Positions 49,046 through 58,897 are shown, counted from the first letter of the stretch. The stretch: DNA of 64,000 nt from Halioglobus sp. (GCA_002699145.1 PABK01000054.1:1-64000), one strand, 5' to 3'. Notes: generated by a model not told the origin, from the letters alone. Made by a program: numbers and translations.

Positions 49046-49718
49046 GAGCCGAGGCACCCATCCCGGCCAGGGCCAAGCCCAGAAGCAGCAGGGTAGGCGG
49101 CGCGGGCACGCGGGCGCTCTCGCGGTAGAGTGTGCCGGCTCCCTGCAGGCCCTCACCGACGCCGGCCAGCGCCACGGCGCTCAGGCGCGTGGTCCCGGTG
49201 GCCAGTATGCCCACATTGTGGCCGAGTCCCGCGAGGATATCGGTAAAGACCGTGCTGCCGCCCTCGCTGTCCCTGGCGACAATATCGATGCTGCCGAAAT
49301 CAATCAGCTCCACCACGTTGAACGCGAAAGCGGACACCGCGTCGACAAAGCTGACCACGGTGTCATCGACGAAGAAGTTCGCCGCCACCACGTTCTGCGT
49401 TGTGCCCAGGCCCTCGCTCACCCCCATAACCACCAGCTCCGGGCTGCCACTGCCCGGCTCGGCGGTGATGGAGACGCCGGCGGCGACGGTGCCGGCGGAC
49501 ACGGGGCCGCGACCCGCCGCGTCCAGCGGGCCGTCGAAGCTGTCGAACAGGTAGTCCGGATCGAGGGAGAAATCGTAGGCGGCGGAGGCGCTCAGCCCGG
49601 CAACCGCCGCGTTCCAGGCGCCCGGATCGGCGTCGATATCGAAAAACACCAGATCGGCGCGGGCCGCCGGGGCCAGCGCCAGGCAGGCCAGTAGCACAAG
49701 ATAGATTCGCTTAGTCAT
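49014..49718 (-). CDS. PEP-CTERM sorting domain protein
   Basis: The 234-residue protein has a signal peptide (MTKRIYLVLLACLALAP, cleavage near ARAD) and ends with the sorting tripartite signal: VPAPPTLLLLGLALAGMG then ALRRP-rich basic residues, i.e. PEP-like motif, hydrophobic helix and basic tail recognised by exosortase. The middle is beta-rich and resembles surface or secreted matrix proteins, with no catalytic motif. An exosortase (EpsH type) would be needed elsewhere in the genome. It stands alone. Confidence 0.88.
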   Translation of the reverse strand: MTKRIYLVLLACLALAPAARADLVFFDIDADPGAWNAAVAGLSASAAYDFSLDPDYLFDSFDGPLDAAGRGPVSAGTVAAGVSITAEPGSGSPELVVMGVSEGLGTTQNVVAANFFVDDTVVSFVDAVSAFAFNVVELIDFGSIDIVARDSEGGSTVFTDILAGLGHNVGILATGTTRLSAVALAGVGEGLQGAGTLYRESARVPAPPTLLLLGLALAGMGASALRRPCRRGSA

Positions 49719-49970
49719 GGTTGTCGCCCCTTGCAGTCCCCCTGCACACATCGTTGTGGGGAAATACAAGGCCAGTTTCATGCCAGCGCGGCGCCACCGG
49801 CGAAGTTTGAGGCTGAACTTCAGCGCCAGTTCACAGTTTCGCGGCCAATTGACGCCGTGACGCCCCTCGCGCGGCGGCGCGTGGCCGCTGCGCAGATACG
49901 ATTGTTAAATTTTCTGACAGTTACACGGTGCGCAGGGCGGGTACACACGCGGGGCGCGTAAAGCTGCGCC

Positions 49971-49998
49971 TTGTTACCCGCGATGATTCCGGTATACT
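49971..49998 (+). promoter_or_regulatory. sigma-70 type promoter upstream of the SulP gene
   Basis: TTGTTA at 49971-49976 and TATACT at 49993-49998 with 16 bases between form a good vegetative promoter. It lies about 200 bases before the transporter gene, implying a long untranslated leader. In the 483-base gap between the PEP-CTERM gene and the transporter no other gene is seen. Confidence 0.6.
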
Positions 49999-50012
49999 CG
50001 CGCGCTTTTACT

Positions 50013-50038
50013 GGCGCGGGCGAACGGTAGCCCGCGCC
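50013..50038 (+). other. hairpin in the leader of the SulP gene
   Basis: A perfect nine-base stem, GGCGCGGGC (50013-50021) and GCCCGCGCC (50030-50038), with an eight-base loop sits at the 5' end of the predicted transcript. No T run follows, so it is probably a stability or regulatory element rather than a simple terminator. Confidence 0.5.
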
Positions 50039-50201
50039 GCCGTAACGTTCCCGCCCATCCAGTTCCTGTCTACACGCCCTCGTTCATCAACCTGGGTCAA
50101 AGCGTGCAGAGTCCGCGACGCTGGGTGCCTAGCTCAAAAGTTACGTTTCGAATTTCCATACCCTGCACACGCATGGCAGGGTGACACGGGTGTAGTACGC
50201 A

Positions 50202-51689
50202 ATGATCGAATCTATCAGGCACGATTGGGCCTCCAATATACGCGCAGACCTGCTGGCCGGCCTTGTCGTGGCGCTGGCGCTGATTCCCGAAGCCATCGCC
50301 TTCTCTATCATCGCCGGTGTCGATCCGCAGGTAGGGCTTTACGCCTCATTCTGTATCGCGGTGGTGACCGCCTTTGTCGGCGGGCGCCCCGGTATGATCA
50401 GCGCCGCCACCGGCGCCATGGCCCTGCTCATGGTGACCCTGGTAAAAGAGCACGGCCTGGAATACCTGCTGGCGGCCACACTACTGTGCGGTGTACTGCA
50501 GATACTGGCTGGCTTTCTGCGGCTGGGAGACCTCATGCGCTTTGTCTCGCGCTCGGTCGTCACAGGCTTCGTCAATGCGCTGGCCATACTGATTTTTGCC
50601 GCGCAGCTTCCCGAATTGACCGGTGTGACCTGGCATGTCTACGCCATGACCGCCGCCGGGCTGGCCATCATCTATCTTTTCCCACTGCTACCGGGGATAG
50701 GCAAATCCGTACCCTCGCCGCTGGTGTGTATCGTCGGGCTCACGGCCCTGAGCCTGGTACTGCAACTCGACATCCGCACCGTGGGCGATATGGGCCAGCT
50801 GCCCGATACGCTGCCCGTGTTCCTGTGGCCGGACGTTCCGCTGACCCTGGAAACACTGCGCATCATCCTGCCCTATTCGGTGGGGCTGGCCCTGGTCGGC
50901 CTGCTCGAATCCATGATGACGGCGACGATTGTCGATGACCTGACAGATACCCAAAGCGACAAGAACCGGGAGTGCAAGGGCCAGGGCATCGCCAACATCA
51001 GCGCCGGCCTGTTCGGCGGCATGGCCGGGTGTGCAATGATCGGCCAGTCGGTCATCAACGTGAAATCCGGCGGTCGCGGTCGGCTCTCCACCTTGTGCGC
51101 CGGCGTATTCCTGCTGGTAGTGGTGGTGTTCCTCGACCAGTGGCTGACCCTGATCCCCATGGCCGCCCTGGTCGCGGTAATGATCATGGTGTCCATCGGC
51201 ACCTTCTCTTGGGATTCCCTGGCCAACCTGAAAAAACACCCCCTGTCCTCGAATATCGTCATGGTCACCACGACCACCGTCGTGGTGATTACCCATAACC
51301 TGGCGATCGGTGTGTTCGTCGGCGTACTGCTGGCCGCGTTGTTCTTTGCCAACAAGATCGGCCGCTTCATGGGCGTCAGGAGTGAACTGGTCGAGCAGGG
51401 GCACCGCCGCTACGAGGTTATCGGCCAGGTGTTCTTTGCTTCCTCCGAACACTTTATGCAGTCCTTCGACTTCAAGGAAGTCGTCGACCGTGTTTCGATA
51501 GACCTGAATTCCGCCCATTTCTGGGATATCACCTCCGTCGCGGCGCTGGACAAGGTAGTGATCAAGTTTCGACGCGAGGGCACCACGGTAGATATAGTGG
51601 GCATGAACGAGGCCACGCAAACCGTGGTCGACAAATTCGGTGTGTACGACAAGCCTGAAGAAGTTGAGAAGCTACTGGCCGGTCACTAG
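50202..51689 (+). CDS. SulP family inorganic anion transporter with STAS domain
   Basis: The 495-residue protein has about twelve to fourteen membrane helices of the SulP/SLC26 fold ([20 protein letters not shown] near the N terminus, typical of SulP) and a C-terminal STAS domain (about residues 400-495, with [17 protein letters not shown]). It may move sulphate, bicarbonate or another anion. The following universal stress gene, 20 bases downstream, is probably in the same operon, a pairing often seen with SulP proteins proposed to carry bicarbonate. The substrate is not provable here. Confidence 0.9.
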   Translation: MIESIRHDWASNIRADLLAGLVVALALIPEAIAFSIIAGVDPQVGLYASFCIAVVTAFVGGRPGMISAATGAMALLMVTLVKEHGLEYLLAATLLCGVLQILAGFLRLGDLMRFVSRSVVTGFVNALAILIFAAQLPELTGVTWHVYAMTAAGLAIIYLFPLLPGIGKSVPSPLVCIVGLTALSLVLQLDIRTVGDMGQLPDTLPVFLWPDVPLTLETLRIILPYSVGLALVGLLESMMTATIVDDLTDTQSDKNRECKGQGIANISAGLFGGMAGCAMIGQSVINVKSGGRGRLSTLCAGVFLLVVVVFLDQWLTLIPMAALVAVMIMVSIGTFSWDSLANLKKHPLSSNIVMVTTTTVVVITHNLAIGVFVGVLLAALFFANKIGRFMGVRSELVEQGHRRYEVIGQVFFASSEHFMQSFDFKEVVDRVSIDLNSAHFWDITSVAALDKVVIKFRREGTTVDIVGMNEATQTVVDKFGVYDKPEEVEKLLAGH

Positions 51690-51709
51690 CAAACGAGGCA
51701 GATACCAGA

Positions 51710-52564
51710 ATGAAGAATCGGATAACCGCCTGCATCGACGGCTCGATCATTTCGTCCGCGGTTTGCGATGCCGCCGCCTGGGCGAGCGGGCTGCTCGGAG
51801 CGCCGGTGAAACTGCTGCACGTCCTGGAAAAAACGCTGTCACCCGCGACCGAGGACCTGTCCGGCGCCATCGGTTTGGGCAGCCGCGAGCACCTGCTCGC
51901 GGAGCTGACGGAACTGGACGCGCGCCGGAACAGGCTGGCGGTAGAGCACGGGAAACACATTCTCGAGGCCGCAAGACAGCGGTCCCTGGACAATGGCGCC
52001 GTGCACGTCGACACGGAACAGCGCCATGATCAGCTGTTGGATGCGCTGCTGGAATGCGAGGCGGACACGCGCCTCTATGTGGTCGGCAGGCTAGGCCAGG
52101 ACCACTCGATAGACAAGCATGTCATTGGCTCGCACATAGAAAACGTGGTCCGGGCAATTCACACCCCCGTCCTGATGGCGACCAGGCCGTTTACCGCGCC
52201 GGGCAATTACATGCTGGCCTACGACGGCAGCGATACCGCCGACGCCGCCATCGAACGCATCAGCACGAGCCCGCTGCTGCTGAACATACCCGGACACATC
52301 GTCATGGTCGGCGACGATGATCCCGACCACCGGCAACAACTGGAACGCGTGTGCAACATCATGGAAGAGCGCGGACATCGCATTACGCCGCACATGGTTC
52401 AGGGCAGGGTGATCGAGGCGTTGCTCGCTTTCCAGGAAGCCCATAACATCCAGCTCAAGGTAATGGGCGCATACGGCCACTCCCGGATTCGGGAATTCCT
52501 GGTTGGCAGCAACACCTCGCGCATGCTGGCGGCGAGTACCGTGCCTGCCCTGATCCTGCGCTGA
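51710..52564 (+). CDS. tandem universal stress protein
   Basis: The 284-residue protein contains two UspA domains. The second ends with GAYGHSRIREFLVGS, which fits the ATP-binding G-2x-G-9x-G-S pattern; the first has a similar VGRLGQDHSIDKHVIGS with one extra residue, so its ATP binding is less sure. It directly follows the SulP transporter and may regulate it or respond to the same stress. Confidence 0.88.
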   Translation: MKNRITACIDGSIISSAVCDAAAWASGLLGAPVKLLHVLEKTLSPATEDLSGAIGLGSREHLLAELTELDARRNRLAVEHGKHILEAARQRSLDNGAVHVDTEQRHDQLLDALLECEADTRLYVVGRLGQDHSIDKHVIGSHIENVVRAIHTPVLMATRPFTAPGNYMLAYDGSDTADAAIERISTSPLLLNIPGHIVMVGDDDPDHRQQLERVCNIMEERGHRITPHMVQGRVIEALLAFQEAHNIQLKVMGAYGHSRIREFLVGSNTSRMLAASTVPALILR

Positions 52565-52615
52565 GCACGACAGCGCGGGCGGGGCAGATGGCCGGGAGCC
52601 GTGAGGCGCCGGGAC

Positions 52616-53116
52616 TCAGTATGCCCCTTCACTGTAGATGAGTTCGTAGCTGTGGCTGTACAGCTCGAGGATGTTACCGAAGGGGTCTTCCATGTAAATC
52701 ATGCGATAGGGCTTCTCGCCGGGGTAGTAATAGCGCGGCTTGTCCATACGCTTCCTGCCGCCGGCAGCGACAATTCTTTCTGCCAGCTCCTCTACATTGG
52801 GATCCTGGACACAGAAATGGAAGATGCCGGTTTTCCAGTACTCGAAATTGTCCTCGGGATTTTCCTGGTCGGGGAACTGGAATAACTCCACACCGATGCG
52901 ATCACCTGTAGAAAGGTGTGCAATCCTGAAACTCCCCCAGCCTTTGCCAAAGACATCCGTACACATTTCGCTTATCGCGCTGTCGTCTTCCTCGATGTCG
53001 GTCGGTTCCATAATCAGGTACCAACCCATTACTTCGGTATAGAACTTTACCGCCTCCTCAAGGTTGGGGACAGAGATACCAATATGTGAAAAGTTTCTGG
53101 GATAGACATTGGTCAT
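52616..53116 (-). CDS. VOC family protein (glyoxalase/dioxygenase superfamily)
   Basis: The 166-residue protein has the paired beta-alpha-beta-beta-beta modules of vicinal oxygen chelate enzymes. Candidate metal ligands are the histidine in SHIGISV, the glutamate in VELFQF, the histidine in IFHFCV and the glutamate in ILELYSH. The substrate is unknown. It is divergent from a LysR regulator across a 97-base AT-rich gap, so it is probably the regulated gene. Confidence 0.88.
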   Translation of the reverse strand: MTNVYPRNFSHIGISVPNLEEAVKFYTEVMGWYLIMEPTDIEEDDSAISEMCTDVFGKGWGSFRIAHLSTGDRIGVELFQFPDQENPEDNFEYWKTGIFHFCVQDPNVEELAERIVAAGGRKRMDKPRYYYPGEKPYRMIYMEDPFGNILELYSHSYELIYSEGAY

Positions 53117-53213
53117 GACGGCTTCCTCTGTAATTCAAATGACGGAAGAAGGTTACAGGCATGATTGCATCATATAAAATTATCATAATTAATTAATATT
53201 AGAACATATCGTA

Positions 53214-54113
53214 ATGATAAATCCTGTTCTGCTGCGCAGTTTCACCATACTTGTGGAAACCGGCCATTTCACGCGTACCGCAGAACGTCTTCACATGACC
53301 CAGTCAGGCGTCAGCCAGCACATACGCAAACTGGAGCAACAGTTGGGGCAGGACCTGATCGTGAGGCAGGGTAAACAGTTCCATCTCACCGACGCGGGCA
53401 ACCGCCTCTACCAGGAAGGGCGCAACATTCTGTATAAGCTGGCGGAACTCGAACAGGATCTCAGGACCGAATCGGCAGACGTTGGTGAGATCAGGTTGAT
53501 GTCGCCCGGGAGCGTCGGCCTGAAACTCTATCCCCAGTTGCTTGATCTGCAGAGTGAAAACCCGGGACTTAGCTTCGACTACCGGTTCGCACCCAACGCG
53601 AGCGTCGAGGCAGCAATCCTTGAGATGGAGACCGATATCGGGCTAATGACCAGCCACTCAAATTTGCAGCAGGTCCAATGCAAAGCCATTGGCAGGGAGA
53701 ACCTGTTACTGGTCACATCCTCTGCTATGGGAGAGCCTGGCTGGGAGCAATTACTGCAGGCGGGATTCATAGACCATCCCGATGGTGCTCACCATGCCAG
53801 CCTGCTACTGAGTGCCAACTACCCGGAGTTTGAACACCATACGCAATTTGCAACCAGGGGTTTTTGCAACCAGATAGGCCTGATACTGGAACCCGTAAGC
53901 CGAGGGTTAGGATTTACCGTTTTGCCCGACCATGCCATCAGGGCATTCCCGAACCCACAACTTGTCAAGGCCCACCCGCTGGCAAACCCGGTCAGCGAAC
54001 CGCTCTATCTCGTGACCAACCGCAGTCGTCCGCTTCCGGCAAGAGCGGTAGCAATGATTGATCGTATTGAGGCATGGCTCCAGGTTGCAGACTCGCGCCA
54101 GCTATCATGCTAA
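53214..54113 (+). CDS. LysR family transcriptional regulator
   Basis: The 299-residue protein has an N-terminal winged helix (RSFTILVETGHFTRTAERLHMTQSGVSQHIRKLEQQLG) and a LysR substrate-binding domain. Its GC content is visibly lower than that of the core genes around 30-47 kb, suggesting transfer. It is divergent from the VOC gene; the AT-rich gap (53160-53210) would hold the shared operator. The effector is unknown. Confidence 0.92.
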   Translation: MINPVLLRSFTILVETGHFTRTAERLHMTQSGVSQHIRKLEQQLGQDLIVRQGKQFHLTDAGNRLYQEGRNILYKLAELEQDLRTESADVGEIRLMSPGSVGLKLYPQLLDLQSENPGLSFDYRFAPNASVEAAILEMETDIGLMTSHSNLQQVQCKAIGRENLLLVTSSAMGEPGWEQLLQAGFIDHPDGAHHASLLLSANYPEFEHHTQFATRGFCNQIGLILEPVSRGLGFTVLPDHAIRAFPNPQLVKAHPLANPVSEPLYLVTNRSRPLPARAVAMIDRIEAWLQVADSRQLSC

Positions 54114-54172
54114 ACGGTCGAACGCCGTGAGAACCAACACTTCGCATACAAAAAACAGCGCAAAGCAGTTAT

Positions 54173-54279
54173 TCACTGGGTCGTTACAATCGCTTCGAGT
54201 TCTTGCTTCTTCATAGTGCCTATCCTTACCCAGTGACTGGGTGAATGATAGGCAGTTACACAGATTTAGTTACAGTCTC
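54173..54279 (-). mobile_element. scar of an IS256-like element
   Basis: On the minus strand, sequence starting at 54279 (GAGACTGTAACTAAATCTGTG) resembles the terminal repeat of IS256-family elements, followed by a palindrome ACCCAGTGACTGGGT and a short frame MKKQELEAIVTTQ that stops at 54173. This looks like the 5' end of a transposase gene cut after 13 codons. The assignment is from memory of the family ends and is moderate at best. Confidence 0.4.
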
Positions 54280-54355
54280 GAGAACTAAAAATCATCAAAA
54301 CCACGAATAGCTATCCCTGAATTAACTCCCCCGGTCCTAGCCCACTGAGGTAGTG

Positions 54356-54492
54356 TCAGTTTTCACGAACCTTCGCTTCCTCGATCCAAGAGGCAAACAC
54401 AGAAGCAGTTTTTGCATGTCTACGTTTGAGCTCAAACACACCAAAAATGTAGTCCACGGGGTCGCTGGGTTGGCGCTCAATCGCCTCCAGCG
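54356..54492 (-). pseudogene. C-terminal remnant of an unknown gene cut by the IS21 element
   Basis: On the minus strand an open frame of about 45 codons enters from the IS end and stops at 54356. It reads LEAIERQPSDPVDYIFGVF and ends with ASWIEEAKVREN. The codon pattern is protein-like and it has no counterpart in the IS. I do not recognise the family. The gene lost its 5' part where the IS21-type element now begins. The 240 bases before it (54114-54355) hold only the IS256-like scar. Confidence 0.45.
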
Positions 54493-54543
54493 CTGTTGAT
54501 TTGCACTTAAAACTGACCCAGGATTTGCATCTAATATTGACCC
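54493..54543. repeat. left terminal repeat of the IS21-family element
   Basis: Two similar subsites of about 23 bases, each GATTTGCA followed by TGACCCA, form the left end. The outer 13 bases are mirrored exactly at the right end. Confidence 0.85.
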
Positions 54544-54558
54544 ACCCTGGTCGCCAGA

Positions 54559-55338
54559 TTATGGCGTAGTTTTAGGTTTCTTGCTGCCTTTTCCTCCCTC
54601 CTGATTGATCGTCGAGTGCTTTAGTCGGTAGCTGTCATTGCCTGTCTCGAGGATATGGCAGTGATGGGTCAACCGATCCAGCAGCGCTGTTGTCATCTTC
54701 TCGTCTACAAACACCGTCGACCACTCCGCGAAGCTGAGGTTGGTGGTAATGATGATGCTGGTGCGCTCGTACAGCTTGCTGATCAGATGGAACAAGAGAG
54801 CTCCACCCACCTGGCTGATAGGCAAGTAGCCCAGTTCATCCAGGATCACCAGGTCGGTGTGGATCAACCGGTTGGCCAGTCGGCCCTGCTGTCCGGCCTG
54901 CTTCTCCTGCTCCAGTGCGTTGACCAATTCGATGGTGGATAGGAACCTGACGCGCTGACGGTGGTGCTGTATAGCCTGGACAGCGATGGCAGTCGCCAGA
55001 TGGGTTTTGCCAGTGCCTGGGCCTCCCACCAATACAACGTTCTGGGCATCTTCCAGGAACTGGCACCGGTGCAGCGATTTCACCAACGCCTCATCCACCA
55101 GGCTCTGGCTAAAGTCGAAGCCGGTGAGATCCCGGTAGGCCGGGAACTTGGCTACCTTCATCTGGTAGTTGATCGAGCGCACATCCCGCTCTGAGGCTTC
55201 AGCCTTGAGCAGCATCTCCAGCACCGGGACTGCCTGTTGGTAGGCCGGCGACGACTGCGTAGAGAGCTCGCCGACAGCATCGGCCATGCCGTGCAGCTTC
55301 ATTGATTTCAGGGTGGTGATCATGGCATCAGGGTTCAT
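54559..55338 (-). CDS. istB: IS21 family helper ATPase IstB
   Basis: The 259-residue AAA+ helper has a Walker A motif GGPGTGKTH at about residues 104-112 and a Walker [12 protein letters not shown]. It assists the IstA transposase in target selection and transposition. Its start overlaps the istA stop by 11 bases, the usual IS21 order. The ORF appears intact. Confidence 0.95.
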   Translation of the reverse strand: MNPDAMITTLKSMKLHGMADAVGELSTQSSPAYQQAVPVLEMLLKAEASERDVRSINYQMKVAKFPAYRDLTGFDFSQSLVDEALVKSLHRCQFLEDAQNVVLVGGPGTGKTHLATAIAVQAIQHHRQRVRFLSTIELVNALEQEKQAGQQGRLANRLIHTDLVILDELGYLPISQVGGALLFHLISKLYERTSIIITTNLSFAEWSTVFVDEKMTTALLDRLTHHCHILETGNDSYRLKHSTINQEGGKGSKKPKTTP

Positions 55339-56854
55339 GGCGTGTCCTCCGGAGTTTGTCGTAGCGTGCGGTGTCGGCCAAGGGCTCAGTGACCAGCTTC
55401 AGCGCTGGCGGTGCCTTAAGCCGTTTGGGCCGTCTGGGTTCCTCTAGTCGGCTGAGGCAATTCAAGACGTGCTGTTTGGAGGGCTCGCCGGCTTCCAAGG
55501 CCTTAGCCACGGCTCGCTCTACCTGCTGTTCGTCGTGGAGTAATACCAGGGCGAGGATGTCGACCATCTCCCGGTCGCCACCAGGGCGCTTCAGAAGCCG
55601 TGTACGTAATTGCCGGAAGCTCTCAGGCAGTTCCATAAACGGGGCACCGTTGCGTAAGGCGCCTGGTTTGCGTTGCGCCACCGAGAGGTAGTGGCGCCAC
55701 TTGTAGATGGTTTGCCCCGGCGTGCTCTTGTCCCGATTGAACGCACGGACATGTTCTGCGACTACCTGGGCCTCGGCAACAATCACCAGCCGCTCCGGAT
55801 AGACGCGCAGACTGATCACACGGTTGGCGAAGCTGGCAGGCACACTGTACCGATTATGTTCGAAGGTGATCAGGCAGGTGGAGGAGACCCGTTTGCTGTG
55901 CTCAACAAAGCCGTCGAAGGCGGCAGGCACCTGCATCATCTTCGATTGCTCGTCCTCCAGGCATTCGGCCAGGGAGCGGTTCTTGAGCTGAGGATGGGCA
56001 GTCTCCTGCCACAACACCTGGCAGCGTTCCTGTAGCCAGATGTTCAGCTCTTGCAGGGATTTGAACGGCGGGGTGTCGTACCAGAGGCCGTGGCGAGCAT
56101 CCAGAACCGCTTTTTCAACCTGACCCTTCTCCCAGCCAGCAGCGGGATTACAGAACTCGGGCTCATACAGGTAGTGGCCGACCATGGCGTGGAAGCGCTT
56201 GTTGACCTGGCGTTGTTTGCCGCGGCCTACCTTGTCCACGGCAGTCTTCATGTTGTCGTAGATGCCCCGCTCCGGTATACCGCCGAAGGCCATGAACGCG
56301 TGGTAGTGCGCATCGAACAACATCTCGTGGGACTGGGTCAGGTAGGCCCGCATGAAGTAGGCCCGGCTGTAGCTCAGCTTGAAGTGGGCGATTTGCAGCT
56401 TGGTCCTGATGCCGTTGATCTTTACCCAATCTTCGCTCCAGTCGAACTGGAAGGCTTCTCCGGGGGCAAACTGAAGTGGCACATAGGCCTGCTTCGCCGC
56501 CTGCAACTTGGCGTCCTGCTGAGCCTGGCGCCACTGGCGGGCAAATGCCGCTACGCGATCATAAGAGCCGGTGTAGCCCAGGCCCACCAGATCTTTGTAG
56601 AGCCGCTTCACGGTACGTCGCTGTTTACGGTGTCGCCGGGATTCCCGGAACAGCCAGTTGGTTAAGGTTTCTTCGTAGCTGTCCAGTTTGCTGGGAGACT
56701 TGCGAGAGGGGTACGCCGGTTCGAGATCCTTGCTGGCAAGGTACTTGCGAACCGTGTTTCTGGACAGTCCGGTGCGGCGTGCGATCTCCCGGATCGGCAT
56801 GCCATCACGTAGATGCCAGCGTCGAATTACACTTACTAGTGCCACGTCTATCAC
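55328..56854 (-). CDS. istA: IS21 family transposase IstA
   Basis: The 508-residue transposase has an N-terminal helix-turn-helix ([21 protein letters not shown]) and a DDE integrase core: [10 protein letters not shown] carries the first aspartate, YDNMKTAV the second, and the glutamate lies in the [12 protein letters not shown] segment. The C terminus is basic. The gene is full length, so the element may still move. Confidence 0.95.
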   Translation of the reverse strand: MIDVALVSVIRRWHLRDGMPIREIARRTGLSRNTVRKYLASKDLEPAYPSRKSPSKLDSYEETLTNWLFRESRRHRKQRRTVKRLYKDLVGLGYTGSYDRVAAFARQWRQAQQDAKLQAAKQAYVPLQFAPGEAFQFDWSEDWVKINGIRTKLQIAHFKLSYSRAYFMRAYLTQSHEMLFDAHYHAFMAFGGIPERGIYDNMKTAVDKVGRGKQRQVNKRFHAMVGHYLYEPEFCNPAAGWEKGQVEKAVLDARHGLWYDTPPFKSLQELNIWLQERCQVLWQETAHPQLKNRSLAECLEDEQSKMMQVPAAFDGFVEHSKRVSSTCLITFEHNRYSVPASFANRVISLRVYPERLVIVAEAQVVAEHVRAFNRDKSTPGQTIYKWRHYLSVAQRKPGALRNGAPFMELPESFRQLRTRLLKRPGGDREMVDILALVLLHDEQQVERAVAKALEAGEPSKQHVLNCLSRLEEPRRPKRLKAPPALKLVTEPLADTARYDKLRRTRHEP

Positions 56855-56898
56855 TCCTGTTACCCCTGCTCATTATTTGTGCAGGGAGGGGTTATACG

Positions 56899-56959
56899 TG
56901 GGTCAAAATTCGATGCAAATCTGGGGGGTTAGTGGGTCAATTTTCGGTGCAAATCAACA
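56899..56959. repeat. right terminal repeat of the IS21-family element
   Basis: Two TGGGTCAA...TGCAAATC units, the reverse complement of the left subsites, end at CA in position 56959. The next base is already in frame with the interrupted DUF445 gene. Confidence 0.85.
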
Positions 56960-58168
56960 TATCTGGCATACCTGACGATACCTGTCGTGAGCGGACTGGT
57001 TGGTTACGGAACCAACTGGTTGGCCGTCAGGATGATGATGGGCCCGGTGGAATTTGTCGGCATCGGCCCCTTGGGCTGGCAGGGTGTAATTCCGGCGAAT
57101 TCCGGCAAGATGGCGCGCATCACGGTTGACCACAGCGTAAAGCGCGTTTTGTCCCAGGAAGAACTTATCGACCGGATTGATCCGGAGCAACTGATCGAGG
57201 CCATCAGTCACCGGCTGGACCCCTTTGTGGAGGATGTGGTCGACGAAGTCATGAGCCAGTCGACGCTACCCCAGCTTACACTCAGCAATTTTTTCTGGAG
57301 CGCTTCACCCATCGCAATCAAGAAGCGGGTTTATCGGGAAGTGAGAAAGCAGCTTCCGGACGCGCTCACGCGCCTCATTGAAGACCTCAAGCCCAATCTG
57401 GGTGAGTTGGTCGATCTAAACGAGGTGATCGTCGAAAAACTCACTGGTGACAAACGTATGCTGGTTGGGATGTTCCGTAATGCGGCTGCGAGTGAATTCA
57501 GGTTCATTCAGCGCAGCGGCCTGTATTTCGGCCTGCCTCTGGGCATACCCGTCATGTTCATCTGGTACTTTTTCCAGGCCTGGTGGTTGCTGCCGGCCTT
57601 CGGGCTATTGGTTGGTTACATTACCAATGCGCTGGCCATTTACCTCATCCAGAAACCGCTGGAGCCTGTCAAGATTGGGCCCTTTACGGTTCAGGGCCTG
57701 TTTATCAAACGCCAGAAGGAAGTATCGCGGTACTACGGCAAGGTGATGGCCTCCGACCTCGTCACCGCCGAAATCGTGGTGGGCGAAATGCTCAAGATAA
57801 ATGAGTCGGTTGATCGCCTGCGTGAGCTGATCCACCGCGAGGTAAACCGCGCCCTGGAGGAAGCCCAGGGCGTTTTCAAGCCCCTTGCCGTCGTCAGCAT
57901 CGGCCCCTCGGAATACGCGAGAATAAGCGCAATTGTCGGGGACAGGGCCTTCGAGGAGTTGATCAGGCCGGACAGTCGTTCTTTCGCCTACATTGACGAG
58001 GCGCTGGATGTCGAAAACACCATCGCGGAGCGGCTGGGCAGGCTCTCTCCAGCGGAATTTTACGAATTACTGCACCCCGTCGTCGCCGAGGATGAATGGA
58101 AACTGGTCGCGGTAGGGGCTGCCCTCGGTTTGGGGGCGGGATACTGGCAGTGGGCGTTGCTCACCTGA
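56960..58168 (+). pseudogene. DUF445 family membrane protein, 5' end removed by IS21
   Basis: From the base after the IS end the frame reads YLAYLTIPVVSGLVGYGTNW, then LAVRMMMGPVEF, which is the early part of DUF445 proteins. The original start codon and probably a few more residues are gone. The remaining 402 codons are uninterrupted, with a second membrane pair in the middle (GIPVMFIWYFFQAWW, GYITNALAIY) and a C-terminal helix. A GTG at 56987 could restart translation of a nearly complete protein. DUF445 proteins are inner-membrane proteins of unknown function. Confidence 0.85.
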
Positions 58169-58229
58169 TTTATGCCGGAGTCGCCCCAGAGCCCCAATCA
58201 TGTGGGAGCCGTTCAAGTTTTCAAGCTGA

Positions 58230-58889
58230 AAAACATCCACCGTGCTGGACTGGGTTAACCGCAACGTGGCAGTGTTGTTTGGTGATGGCGCCGCCGCACT
58301 GGTGGTGGAGGCCAGCGACAGGGAGGAGGGGCAGCGGGGTGAATCTCTGGGCTGTCTCGCCTAGGCGCGGGACTCACTGTTTATTCAGAACTACGGAACG
58401 GCCTTTACAAATCGGCCCGACCTGGTCGCCACATCCTGGGACTTCGATGGGCAGGACATTTTCAGGCGTGCCGTAGGGGGAATGGCGAAAGCCAGCCAGA
58501 AGGTACTGGCAGAAGCTAATCTGACGGTGGACGATATGGGCCTGGTTGTGCCCCTCCAGGCTAACCTGCGCATCATCGAAGCCGTGGGCAAAAAGCTGGG
58601 CGCTCCCGAACAGAAGCTGTTCGCGAATATCGAGCGCTACGGCAATGTGTCAGCTGCAACCGCGTTGGTAGAAGCCGTCGAGGAGGGGTACGTCAAGCCC
58701 GGTGCAAATATCCTGGTGCCGGCTTTTGGCGCAGGTCTCACCTGGAGTTCACACCTGATAAGTTGGGGTGAACGTGTCAAACCGTTGGGTACCAACGACG
58801 TGGACCTGCCGCCCTGTGACAAGAGCGGCCTGGAGCTGGTGCAGTCCTACCTGGCGCAGCAGCGACCGCACCAGGGCATTACTGATTGA
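58230..58889 (+). pseudogene. decayed beta-ketoacyl-ACP synthase III
   Basis: The frame from about 58230 encodes TSTVLDWVNRNVAVLFGDG, the middle of a FabH-type condensing enzyme, up to a TAG stop at 58362-58364. It continues in the same frame with LFIQNYGTAF and, at 58482, an open stretch to 58889 containing LVVPLQANLRIIEA (where FabH has the catalytic histidine region, here lacking a clear histidine) and ERYGNVSAAT, the catalytic asparagine region. The N-terminal half with the active-site cysteine is missing. It is a remnant with a nonsense codon. It is convergent with the sulfatase. Confidence 0.8.
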
Positions 58890-58897
58890 GGGGGGCG

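Larger units (their letters stand above)
54493..56959 (-). mobile_element. IS21-family insertion sequence
   Basis: The 2467-base element starts TGTTGATTTGCAC and ends GTGCAAATCAACA, so its ends are TG and CA in inverted repeat. Each end carries two copies of a GATTTGCA...TGACCCA unit (54493-54543 and 56899-56959), the multiple binding sites typical of IS21. It encodes IstA and IstB in overlapping order. No matching target duplication flanks it: the left neighbour is GCGC and the right is TATC. Confidence 0.92.

Noticed and set aside
49928-50938. 336-codon frame overlapping the start of the SulP gene
   Set aside because: It is out of frame with the transporter, very arginine-rich and shows no domain; the SulP frame is clear.
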